Assembly (NCBI GenBank): GCA_964639225.1
Contig: CAZXCK010000039.1
Location: 1-31,095 of the forward strand
From: CAZXCK01 sp964639225
Lineage (GTDB): Bacteria; Chloroflexota; Anaerolineae; Aggregatilineales; Phototrophicaceae
Length of the DNA stretch: 31,095 nucleotides
Direction of reading: 5' to 3'
In this document: one piece after another, positions 6,955 to 14,608 of the stretch
How the letters are laid out: each line of letters starts with the position of its first letter
How positions within the stretch are numbered: position 1 is the stretch's first letter
Notes under the pieces: generated by a model
What the model was told of the DNA's origin: nothing
The model's input: the letters and a program-made list of their open reading frames with translations, nothing else
The model's database searches: none
Program-made: the position numbers and the translations under genes

Positions 6955-9442
6955 CCTGAACCCTTACTTCGCGCGACTTCTGGCCTCCAGCGAGCAGCCG
7001 GGCCACAGCCTCGATGTGAACATTCAGGACGAACCAGATACCGAAGAGACAATACCTGTGCCGGAAGAACTGCCGATTCTGCCGCTGCGCGGTCTGGTCG
7101 TGTACCCGCAGACAGCGATTCCGCTGACCGTCGGGCAGGCTCGCAGCGTCAAGCTCGTGGACGACGTCATCAACGGCGATCGTCTGGTGGGCCTGGTAAT
7201 GGCCAAAGACCCGGAACTCGAAACGCCCGGCCCGGAGGACGTACACACCGTCGGCACGCTGGCCTCCATTCACCGGCTGTTTCGCGCCCCGGATGGCACC
7301 ATTCGTTTGCTGGTGCAGGGCCTATCGCGCATCGAAATCGACGAGTACAGCGCTACCGAGCCGTACCTCAAGGCACGCACACGTATTCTGCCAGAGACAG
7401 TCGAGGACACGCTCGAAGTCGAGGCGCTGGTGCGCAACGTCGTCGATCAGTTCACGCGCCTGGCGGACCTGGTGCCCAACATCCCCAGCGAACTGGTGTC
7501 GTCGGCGCTCAACGTCGATGAGCCGCTGCAACTGGCTTACGCCGTTGCCACTTACATCCGTATCGACCTGGACGTGGCCCAGGCCCTGCTGGAACTCGAC
7601 AGCACCGAGGCCAAACTGCGCCAGTTGGTCGAAATTCTGGCCAAAGAGCTTGAAGTGCTGGAACTGGGCCGTAAAATTCAGACCGAGGCCCAGTCGGAGA
7701 TGGAGAAGACCCAGCGCGAGTATTATCTGCGCGAGCAGCTTAAGGCCATCCAGCGCGAACTGGGCGAGGCCGACGAGCAGATGGTCGAGGTCGAAGAGTT
7801 CCGCCAGCGCATCGAGGCGGCCAACATGCCCGAAGAGGCGGAGAAAGAGGCCCTGCGCGAACTCGACCGGCTCTCCAAGCTGCCGGTGGCCGCCGCCGAA
7901 TACGGCGTCATCCGCACCTATCTCGACTGGCTGACGAGCCTGCCCTGGTCCGCCTCTACCGAGGACAATCTGGATATCAACCACGCTCGTCAGGTACTCG
8001 ACGAGGATCACTACGGCCTGGACGACATCAAGGAGCGCATCCTGGAGTATCTGGCGGTGCGCAAGCTGCGCTCCGAGCGCTCTGAGGAGTTCGCCGAGGC
8101 CGAGGTGACCGACGTTATCCGCCGCGAGCGCACCGGCGCTATCCTGTGCTTTGTGGGACCGCCCGGTGTGGGTAAGACTTCGCTGGGCGCGTCGATCGCG
8201 CGGGCGATGGGCCGCAAGTTCATCCGCATGAGCCTGGGCGGCATCCGCGACGAGAGCGAGATTCGCGGCTTCCGCCGGACGTATGTCGGCGCGATGCCGG
8301 GCCGCATCATCCAGACGATCCGCCGTGTGGAGACGCACAACCCGCTCATCATGCTGGACGAGATCGACAAACTGGGCCGCGACTTTCGTGGCGATCCGGC
8401 GTCGGCGCTGCTCGAAGTGCTGGACCCGGAACAGAACAACGAATTCCGCGATCATTATCTCGACATCGCCTTCGACCTCAGCGAAGTGCTGTTTATCACC
8501 ACCGCCAACGAACTGGAGCCGATCCCTGGGCCGCTGCGCGACCGCATGGAGATCATTCACCTCAGCGGCTACACCGAGCACGAAAAGACGGCTATCGCTC
8601 GCCAGTACCTGGTGCCGCGCCAGATTCGTGAAAACGGCCTGCGTCCGGACGAGATCGAGATTACCGACGACGCCCTGCTGGAAATCGTGCGCGACTACAC
8701 CCGCGAGGCCGGGGTCCGCACGCTGGAACGCGAGATCGGGCGGGCGGCTCGCAAAGTCGTCACGCGCATCGCCAGCGGCGACGACGAGCGCGTCGTGATC
8801 GACCGCGAATCAATCCGCGAGCTGCTGGGCAAGCCGCGCTATGGCTACCGCACCGAAATCGAGGAGCGTACCGACCTGCCCGGTGTGGCGACTGGCCTGG
8901 CGTGGACACCGGTGGGCGGCGACGTGCTGTTCATCGAGGCGACAAAGATGCCTGGTGGCAAGGGCTTCCAGTATACCGGTCACCTGGGCGAGATCATGCA
9001 GGAGAGCGCCCGCATCGCCCTGAGCTACATTCGCTCTAAGGCGAAAGAGCTGGGTGTCGATGAGGAATTCTACACCAACAGCGATATTCATCTGCACGTT
9101 CCGGCGGGTTCGGTCCCCAAAGACGGCCCCTCTGCGGGCATTACCATCGCAGTGGCGCTGGCGTCGCTGCTGACGGGACGCCCCACGCGCAGCAATGTCG
9201 CTATGACCGGCGAGATCACCCTGCGCGGCAAGGTGCTGCCGGTGGGCGGCGTTAAGGACAAGGTGCTGGCGGCGCATCGCCTGGGTGTGGATACGGTCAT
9301 CATCCCGCGCAAAAACGAGAACGATCTCGAGGACGTTCCGCAGGAAGTGCGCGAGGGACTCACGTTTGTGCTGGTCGATGATCTCGGCGAAGTGTTGCAG
9401 GCTGCCCTGACCGAACCCGCAGAAATTGGACAGGCTGGTTAG
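6944..9442 (+). CDS. lon: ATP-dependent protease Lon (LonA)
   Basis: This is the cytosolic AAA+ serine protease that degrades misfolded and regulatory proteins. The 832-residue product has the complete LonA layout. An N-terminal substrate-binding domain starts with ELPILPLRGLVVYP, and a coiled-coil region (QREYYLREQLKAIQRELGE) follows. The AAA+ module has Walker A GPPGVGKTS (405-413) and Walker B IMLDEID. The protease domain carries the catalytic dyad Ser730 (PKDGPSAG) and Lys773 (GGVKDKVLAA). The start at 6944 is chosen because the protein begins about 40 residues before the LON domain and overlaps hsp20. The frame stays open upstream, but that part lies inside hsp20 and does not resemble Lon. 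Length and residues are normal. Confidence 0.97.
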   Translation: MTSNLNPYFARLLASSEQPGHSLDVNIQDEPDTEETIPVPEELPILPLRGLVVYPQTAIPLTVGQARSVKLVDDVINGDRLVGLVMAKDPELETPGPEDVHTVGTLASIHRLFRAPDGTIRLLVQGLSRIEIDEYSATEPYLKARTRILPETVEDTLEVEALVRNVVDQFTRLADLVPNIPSELVSSALNVDEPLQLAYAVATYIRIDLDVAQALLELDSTEAKLRQLVEILAKELEVLELGRKIQTEAQSEMEKTQREYYLREQLKAIQRELGEADEQMVEVEEFRQRIEAANMPEEAEKEALRELDRLSKLPVAAAEYGVIRTYLDWLTSLPWSASTEDNLDINHARQVLDEDHYGLDDIKERILEYLAVRKLRSERSEEFAEAEVTDVIRRERTGAILCFVGPPGVGKTSLGASIARAMGRKFIRMSLGGIRDESEIRGFRRTYVGAMPGRIIQTIRRVETHNPLIMLDEIDKLGRDFRGDPASALLEVLDPEQNNEFRDHYLDIAFDLSEVLFITTANELEPIPGPLRDRMEIIHLSGYTEHEKTAIARQYLVPRQIRENGLRPDEIEITDDALLEIVRDYTREAGVRTLEREIGRAARKVVTRIASGDDERVVIDRESIRELLGKPRYGYRTEIEERTDLPGVATGLAWTPVGGDVLFIEATKMPGGKGFQYTGHLGEIMQESARIALSYIRSKAKELGVDEEFYTNSDIHLHVPAGSVPKDGPSAGITIAVALASLLTGRPTRSNVAMTGEITLRGKVLPVGGVKDKVLAAHRLGVDTVIIPRKNENDLEDVPQEVREGLTFVLVDDLGEVLQAALTEPAEIGQAG

Positions 9443-9463
9443 AAATCGCTATATTAGCAGTAT

Positions 9464-9501
9464 CAGTAAAGATGTTGCATGTGGCAGCCGTATCTTTACT
9501 G
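9464..9501. repeat. Perfect 10-bp inverted repeat after lon
   Basis: CAGTAAAGAT (9464-9473) and ATCTTTACTG (9492-9501) are perfect inverted repeats around an 18-base centre. No T run follows, so this is not a standard terminator. It lies between the lon stop and the receiver gene and could be a 3' mRNA hairpin or a protein-binding site. The rest of the gap to 9610 shows nothing definite. Confidence 0.5.
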
Positions 9502-9610
9502 GTCGTTGGCTGGTAAAGAGGTCGGGGCCGGTAATCTGGCCTGACATTGGGGGGAGCAGTTGTCGGGGTTTCCTGTCTGCTCTGTCTCAGAGGGGTGTGA
9601 GAGGATCACC

Positions 9611-9967
9611 TTGTCCAGAATTCTGATCGTTGACGATGACCGCAACACCACGCGGATGCTGCGCACTATTTTGGAGATGGACGGGTTTGCGGTCGCCACA
9701 GTGGAACGTGGCGAGCAGGTGATCCCCACCGCTCAGGATTTTCGACCCGATATTATTCTGCTGGATTATTACCTGGCCGATATGGTCGGCACGGATCTGG
9801 TGCAGACACTCCGCGCCCATCCAGGCCGTCTGGCGACTGTACCGGTCATTATCACATCCGGCAGGGATGTCGAAGATGAAGTTCTCGCCGCTGGAGCCAA
9901 CGCATTTTTAGTTAAACCATTCGAGCCGGGCGATCTACCGGATTTGTTCAAGCGACTCATTGAGTGA
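9611..9967 (+). CDS. Stand-alone response regulator receiver protein
   Basis: A CheY-like single receiver domain of 118 residues with no output domain. The acid pocket is D8-D10, the phospho-acceptor is Asp52 (IILLDYYLAD), the switch residues are Thr82/Ser83 (VIITSGR) and the conserved lysine is Lys102 (LVKPF). A TTG start at 9611 is chosen because GAGG (9601-9604) is six bases upstream and the protein then begins directly at the first beta strand. It probably relays a phosphate signal through protein contacts; no sensor kinase is in the window. Its stop lies close to, or inside, the start region of the PHP-AlbA gene, so the two are likely cotranscribed. Confidence 0.9.
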   Translation: MSRILIVDDDRNTTRMLRTILEMDGFAVATVERGEQVIPTAQDFRPDIILLDYYLADMVGTDLVQTLRAHPGRLATVPVIITSGRDVEDEVLAAGANAFLVKPFEPGDLPDLFKRLIE

Positions 9968-10025
9968 ATTCCAGGCCGCCACGATTAGCGTCGCCCGCGC
10001 TCCACTACACAAGGATGAAACGATA

Positions 10026-11840
10026 TTGGCATCCCGAAAGAAATCACGGATGCAGTGGTGTCGTGCCGATCTCCACATTCACACGCCGGCCTCTGCCGAT
10101 TATTTAGAGCCGCATGTGACTTACCTCGATATTCTCCACAAGGCAGAACAACGCGGCATCGACATCCTGGCTTTTACCGACCACAACACCGTTAACGGCT
10201 ACGCCACCATGCGGCGTGAAATCGAGCAGCTCGCTTACCTGGAGCAGCTCGGACGCGCCCAACCTGAAGAACTGCGCACGCTTGCCGAATACCGCCGCCT
10301 GCTGGATAAAATCCTGGTGCTGCCGGGCTTCGAGTTCACAGCGACCTTTGGCTTTCATATTCTGGGCATTTTCTCGCCACAGACGACCGTGCGTCAGTTA
10401 GAGCATATTCTGCTCGGCCTGAATATCCCGGTCGAGATTCTGGAACAGGGCCGCTCCGAAGTGGGCGCGTCTTCCGATGTGCTGACGGCTTACCGCACCA
10501 TCAACCAGGCGGGTGGCATCTGTATCGCGGCGCATGTCAACCAGGCGCACGGGGTCGCCATGCGTGGCATGGACTTCGGCGGCCAGACGCGCATCGCCTA
10601 CACACAGGACTCGAATCTGCACGCGCTGGAAGCCACCGACCTGGGCCGCAAGGGACGCAACACCCAGCGTTTCTTCGACGGCACCAAACCGGAATATCCC
10701 CGGCGCATGCGCTGTATTCAGGGTTCTGACGCGCACAGCCCCAACACCGTGCGCGAGGGCCGCAACGTGCGCTTTGGCGTCGGCGAGCGCGTAACCGAGT
10801 TCCTGCTTGAGGAGCGTTCCTTCGAGGCGCTGCTGGCCGTGTTCCAGGGTAACGATTTCTCGCGCTCGCGCCCCTACAACCCGGATGACACACCGCTGGA
10901 TTATGTACAGTCGGCGCGTCAGGAAGGGCCAACGGTTGTGCAGTCGTTCCACGAGTCGGTGACGCGCAAGGCCGGGCGCTTATACGCCATCGTTGCCGAT
11001 GTGTGCGCCTTCGCCAACACCAACGGCGGCACAGTCTACGTCGGCCTGACTGCCGACCCCAAAAAAGCGCCGGTTGGCATCAGCGATCCGAAGGCGACCA
11101 TCGCCACACTTCAAAACGAGATCAGCACACTTATCTCGCCTACGCTCAACGTGGAGATCGACACCCAGGAAACCCAGGGCAAGACGATCATCCGCGTGCA
11201 GGTGCCGCTGGGCGACGAGCGTCCCTACGCCATCGACAACACCAAAATCTACGTGCGCGACGAGGCTGATACCAGCATCGCCATCCGCGATGAGATTGTG
11301 AGCATGGTAAAGCAGGCAGTGGGCCAGTCGAAGGCCAGTTCGCGCAAAGGTCGCAAAAACGCAGCCGAAGCCACAGACGAAGCCAATGCAACTGTACCCG
11401 CCGATGATACCGGCAGCGATGCGGGCCGGTCGCCAATCAGTGAACCGGATACCGACGAGCCGCTGCCATCGGTGGTCGAAGGTCGGGTGCAGCCGCCGCG
11501 TTCCGGCGTAGAGATTGTCGGCATCGAGCAGCGCGGCGACACCCGCTACTACATCATGCGCGACCTGCGCAACGGCAACGTCGTCAAGAACGTCACCAAG
11601 TCGTCGGCGCGCCGCCTGTGGCATTACGCCATCAAGCAGAAGGAATCCAACCCGGTGCGCGAGGACTCCATCCAATGGCAGGGCGATGTCGGCCTGTGGC
11701 GGCGCTACAAGAAAAGCGGAACCGTGCGCTATGATCTGGTGCAGCGCGATAACGGCACCCTGCGCGTGTATTATGGCGCGACCGAGAATGGCATGCATGG
11801 CCCCTGGCAGCAGTTCCTGGGACCAGAGGACTCGAACTGA
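10026..11840 (+). CDS. PHP-domain and AlbA_2 (Schlafen-like) fusion protein
   Basis: The product is about 604 residues with three parts. Residues about 13-250 are a PHP phosphoesterase domain with all the expected metal motifs: DLHIHT (D15, H17, H19), FTDHN (D51, H52), PGFEFT (E102), the His at 110, AHVNQ (H169) and GSDAHSP (D234, H236). Residues about 306-425 are an AlbA_2 / divergent AAA-4 domain (E-S-x2-K motif, AFANTNGGTVYVGL), known for nucleic-acid binding in Schlafen-like proteins. After an acidic Ala/Thr-rich linker (431-480), residues 483-604 form an unrecognised domain rich in Arg, Tyr and Trp. A nuclease or phosphoesterase acting on nucleic acid is a reasonable inference. The start is uncertain: TTG 10026 has AAGGA upstream, TTG 9960 and ATG 10050 are alternatives. 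It lies behind a receiver protein. Confidence 0.85.
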   Translation: MASRKKSRMQWCRADLHIHTPASADYLEPHVTYLDILHKAEQRGIDILAFTDHNTVNGYATMRREIEQLAYLEQLGRAQPEELRTLAEYRRLLDKILVLPGFEFTATFGFHILGIFSPQTTVRQLEHILLGLNIPVEILEQGRSEVGASSDVLTAYRTINQAGGICIAAHVNQAHGVAMRGMDFGGQTRIAYTQDSNLHALEATDLGRKGRNTQRFFDGTKPEYPRRMRCIQGSDAHSPNTVREGRNVRFGVGERVTEFLLEERSFEALLAVFQGNDFSRSRPYNPDDTPLDYVQSARQEGPTVVQSFHESVTRKAGRLYAIVADVCAFANTNGGTVYVGLTADPKKAPVGISDPKATIATLQNEISTLISPTLNVEIDTQETQGKTIIRVQVPLGDERPYAIDNTKIYVRDEADTSIAIRDEIVSMVKQAVGQSKASSRKGRKNAAEATDEANATVPADDTGSDAGRSPISEPDTDEPLPSVVEGRVQPPRSGVEIVGIEQRGDTRYYIMRDLRNGNVVKNVTKSSARRLWHYAIKQKESNPVREDSIQWQGDVGLWRRYKKSGTVRYDLVQRDNGTLRVYYGATENGMHGPWQQFLGPEDSN

Positions 11841-11898
11841 ACGACGTGTTTAGCGGTAAATCGTCTTCGTCTATGCAGTGAGCTGGAGAGTTGAAGCC

Positions 11899-12312
11899 AT
11901 GAAATTACTGCCTGTTCACGAGCGCGCCCAGAAATTCTGCGACGCCTTCAATAATGATAACCTCGAGGCGCTGCGCGATCTGCTGGCGCCCGACTGCTTC
12001 TACCAGAAGGGCGATGAGCAGTTCGTCGGTCCGGAAGCCATCATTGACAAGTACCGGGGCAACATGGCCTACGCTCGCCAGCTCTACGACCGGGTCGAAT
12101 TCCAGACGACGGTCACCGAGATCGGCGACCAGCAGGCGACGGTTAAATTCACGGATATCCTGACTCATCAGGGCCGGGTGTACGATTACAACACCTTCCA
12201 GCAGCTCACCTACAATCCTGACCTGGTGATCACCCGCATCGACGAGATCGCCATCCCCGGCGAGCGCGAAGGGCTGATCCGCTTCAAAGAGGCGCTGGGT
12301 CTGCTGCGTTAA
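11899..12312 (+). CDS. NTF2/SnoaL-like domain protein
   Basis: A soluble protein of 137 residues with the NTF2-like cone fold. It has an N-terminal helix (FCDAFNNDNLEALRDLLAPDC), a YQKGDEQFVGPEAI loop, a central helix and a long beta sheet. Such proteins range from ketosteroid isomerases and polyketide cyclases to simple ligand binders, and the sequence does not decide among them. GGAGAG (11885-11890) eight bases upstream supports this ATG over an earlier GTG. It follows the PHP-AlbA gene by 58 bases on the same strand and may be cotranscribed. Confidence 0.75.
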   Translation: MKLLPVHERAQKFCDAFNNDNLEALRDLLAPDCFYQKGDEQFVGPEAIIDKYRGNMAYARQLYDRVEFQTTVTEIGDQQATVKFTDILTHQGRVYDYNTFQQLTYNPDLVITRIDEIAIPGEREGLIRFKEALGLLR

Positions 12313-12339
12313 CCAACAGACCCGTACCAATCGTTTTCT

Positions 12340-12383
12340 AACGGCGTTTCGCGCGCTTTACATCAGGCGCGGAACGCCGTTTT
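12340..12383 (+). terminator. Long hairpin terminator between convergent genes
   Basis: AACGGCGTTTCGCGC (12340-12354) pairs with GCGCGGAACGCCGTT (12367-12381) to give 15 bp including one G-U pair, with TTTT at the end of the stem on the plus strand. It stops the NTF2-like transcript. The right arm lies inside the last codons of the opposing acyl-CoA dehydrogenase gene, whose stop codon is in the loop. Confidence 0.65.
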
Positions 12384-13530
12384 CGAATTCATCCAGCACG
12401 CGCCGGGCGATCACCAGCCGCTGAACCTGGCTGGTTCCCTCGCCGATAGTCATCAGACGCTGGTCGCGGTACATGCGCTCCACCGGGAATTCCTGACTGT
12501 AGCCGTAGCTGCCGTGAATCTGGATGGCATTGTGGCACACGCGCTCGGCCACCTCGCTGGCGAACAGCTTGGCCATCGCCGCGATTTTGCTGGTGTCGCG
12601 TTCCTTGTCGCGCAGCCAGGCCGCCTTGTAGACCAGTGTACGCGCCGCTTCGATCTCCAGTGCCGCGTCGGCGATCATCCACTGAATGGCCTGGTGCTCG
12701 GCGATGGCCTTGCCGAAGGCGCGTCGTTCTTTGGCATAGCGCACACCAGCCTCAAATGCGCCCTGGGCCAGCCCTACACTCAGCGCACCGATGCTGATGC
12801 GCCCGCTGTCCAGTGTGGCCATCGTCTGGTGGAAGCCGCGCCCCTCGCCGCCCAGCAGGGCGTCTGGCCCCACCCGCACGCCGTCGTATGTCACCATACT
12901 GGTCGGCGATCCTTTGAGGCCCATCTTTTTCTCTGGCGCATGGACCACCAGCCCGTGCGCGTCGGCTTCCACCAGCAGCATACTGAAGCCGCGCGTACCG
13001 GCATCGGGGTCGGTGCGCACCAGCGTCGTGATGACCGGCGCGTGCTGCGCATTGGTGATCCAGGCTTTGCTGCCCTGTATGATCCAGTCGTCACCGTCGC
13101 GGCTGCCGGTAGTCCGTACACCCCCGGCCAGGTCGGAACCGGCGTTCGGCTCGGTGAGGGCCAGCGCGCCCAGGTAATCACCGCTCACCAACTGCGGCAG
13201 ATAGCGTTCCTTCTGCGCGTCGGTTCCCCAGCGCACAATCGGACCACAGCCCAGCCCATTGTGCGCCGAAATACTCAGCGCGGTAGAGCCACACACGCGC
13301 CCCAGCTCTTCGACGGCGATCGACGCGCTGATGGTGTCCAGTTCCGCCCCGCCGTATGACTCTGGCACCTGCAAACCGAGCAGACCCAGCCCGGCCATCT
13401 TGTGGATGGCGTCCCAATGCAGCTCGCCGCTGCTGTCGATGGCGGCGGCGTGTGGCTTGACCTCGCCCTCGCAGAAATCACGCACCACCCGCTGAAACAT
13501 CTTCTGTTCGTCGCTTAAGTCAAAATCCAT
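12358..13530 (-). CDS. Acyl-CoA dehydrogenase
   Basis: A flavoenzyme of 390 residues that oxidises an acyl-CoA thioester to the 2,3-enoyl-CoA and passes electrons to ETF. All three family domains are visible: the N-terminal helical domain starting DFDLSDEQKMFQ, the beta domain with LALTEPNAGSDLAG and WITNAQHA (FAD-binding loops), and the C-terminal helical domain with RRAFGKAIAEHQAIQ and IQIHGSYGYSQEFPVERMYRD. The catalytic base is Glu364 in GEGTSQVQRL, the position used by short- and medium-chain enzymes. Chain length or branched substrate cannot be read. GGAG lies eight bases before the ATG. It is a single gene, divergent from the TPR gene and convergent with the NTF2-like gene, with no electron-transfer partner nearby. 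Confidence 0.95.
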   Translation of the reverse strand: MDFDLSDEQKMFQRVVRDFCEGEVKPHAAAIDSSGELHWDAIHKMAGLGLLGLQVPESYGGAELDTISASIAVEELGRVCGSTALSISAHNGLGCGPIVRWGTDAQKERYLPQLVSGDYLGALALTEPNAGSDLAGGVRTTGSRDGDDWIIQGSKAWITNAQHAPVITTLVRTDPDAGTRGFSMLLVEADAHGLVVHAPEKKMGLKGSPTSMVTYDGVRVGPDALLGGEGRGFHQTMATLDSGRISIGALSVGLAQGAFEAGVRYAKERRAFGKAIAEHQAIQWMIADAALEIEAARTLVYKAAWLRDKERDTSKIAAMAKLFASEVAERVCHNAIQIHGSYGYSQEFPVERMYRDQRLMTIGEGTSQVQRLVIARRVLDEFENGVPRLM

Positions 13531-13567
13531 ACCAATAACTCCGGGTTATAATTGTTAGCTGAAGTTG

Positions 13568-13598
13568 ATTGTAACGCCTTATATCGTTATAGTGTCAA
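13568..13598 (-). promoter_or_regulatory. Possible promoter of the acyl-CoA dehydrogenase gene
   Basis: On the minus strand a perfect -35 TTGACA (13593-13598) and a -10-like TACAAT (13568-13573) are 19 bases apart, slightly longer than ideal. They are about 40 bases upstream of the start codon in the divergent gap. Confidence 0.35.
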
Positions 13599-13634
13599 TG
13601 ATGGTGATGGTCAAATCCGCATGGAGGCAATGCC

Positions 13635-14180
13635 ATGCCCCGGCTGACTCAGCGACTGGGCCTCACGCGCTACGAGGCTGACGAATACTACAAAGAGGCG
13701 CTGCGTGCCTACGACAACGACGACATGAACGCCGCCGTCCTGGCGATGGAAAGCGCCATCGACATGCTGCCGACCAACTCCGAGTATTACGCCGCGCGCG
13801 GGTTGTTCTACCTGCTGGATGGCGAGATCGACGCGGCCAGCGCCGACTTTGAGGAATCGCTGCGGCATTACCCCTACGAGGTGCTGGCGCATTACGGCCT
13901 GGGCGTGATCGCCTATGACAAGCGCGATATGGAGACCGCCCTGGAGCAGTTCACCATCGCCCAGCGCGCCGACCCGCAGCGCCCGGAGACGCTCTACTAT
14001 CTGGCGCTGGTACAGCATCACCGGGGCGAGAACGCCGTCGCCCTGGACCTCATGCAGCAGGCGCACGCCCTGTTCGACCAGGCCGGAGACAGCAAAAATC
14101 GCACCACCGCCAACCGCTGGATCGCCACGCTCAAACGGCTGGCCAACGAGTCGAACCAGCCGCGCCTGCCGGGCAGCTAA
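13635..14180 (+). CDS. Tetratricopeptide repeat protein
   Basis: A soluble protein of 181 residues. At least three TPR helix pairs are visible between about residues 15 and 150: EYYKEALRAYDNDDMNAAVLAM, YYAARGLFYLLDGEIDAASADF and the AHYGLGVIAYDKRDMETALEQF and LYYLALVQHHRGENAVALDL units, spaced by about 34 residues. It lacks a signal peptide and probably is a protein-protein adaptor in the cytoplasm. GGAGG (13623-13627) sits seven bases before the start. Its stop TAA shares bases 14177-14180 with the stop of the convergent membrane-protein gene. Confidence 0.85.
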   Translation: MPRLTQRLGLTRYEADEYYKEALRAYDNDDMNAAVLAMESAIDMLPTNSEYYAARGLFYLLDGEIDAASADFEESLRHYPYEVLAHYGLGVIAYDKRDMETALEQFTIAQRADPQRPETLYYLALVQHHRGENAVALDLMQQAHALFDQAGDSKNRTTANRWIATLKRLANESNQPRLPGS

Positions 14181-14608
14181 TCCGGCTCTGGCGTGGCCAG
14201 CGCCTGCCAGGCGAGCGCCAGTGCCAGCCCGGCCAGCATCCCGGCCAGCGCCCAGGCTGGCGCCCGCTGGATCATCGCGCCCATCAGCGCCGGCGGGTAG
14301 TCCGGGAAGGCGTGCGCGTGATAGGCGTTCTTGAGCAGCATCAGCCCGGCGGTGATGATACTCGACGCCAGTCCGGTGACCGCCCCCAGCAGCGCCGCCA
14401 GCAGTATCATCTGCCGTGTGTCGAGGCGCGCTCCGCCCAGTTTGCCCAGCGTCCACAGCCATACCGCCAGCGCCGCCGTGACCGTCCCCAGCGCCGCCAC
14501 CGGCCAGACATGCGTGTCCTCTGGACCCAGCCACGCGAAGATGGCGATGCCGCAGGCCAGCGCCGCCAGCCGGGCACGGCTGCCACGCCGGGGCAGTCGA
14601 ACCGTCAT
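14177..14608 (-). CDS. Small four-helix membrane protein
   Basis: I do not recognise this 143-residue protein. It has a basic N-terminus and about four hydrophobic segments (near 15-30, 36-53, 66-90 and 115-137). A polar loop between helices three and four contains KNAYHAHAFPDYPPALM, with three aromatic/His pairs. The start at 14608 is chosen because its ATG overlaps the TGA of the amylase gene (ATGA), giving a coupled two-gene operon. The open frame extends upstream only by running inside the amylase gene. A role linked to the amylase is possible but unsupported. Confidence 0.7.
   Translation of the reverse strand: MTVRLPRRGSRARLAALACGIAIFAWLGPEDTHVWPVAALGTVTAALAVWLWTLGKLGGARLDTRQMILLAALLGAVTGLASSIITAGLMLLKNAYHAHAFPDYPPALMGAMIQRAPAWALAGMLAGLALALAWQALATPEPD

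Noticed and set aside
7322..8581. Minus-strand open frame opposite lon
   Set aside because: It is antisense to an unambiguous Lon coding sequence and has no independent start signal or domain.
9960..10025. TTG at 9960 as the PHP-AlbA start
   Set aside because: It would overlap the receiver gene by eight bases without a ribosome site, and the extra residues precede the PHP domain without similarity; kept only as an alternative.
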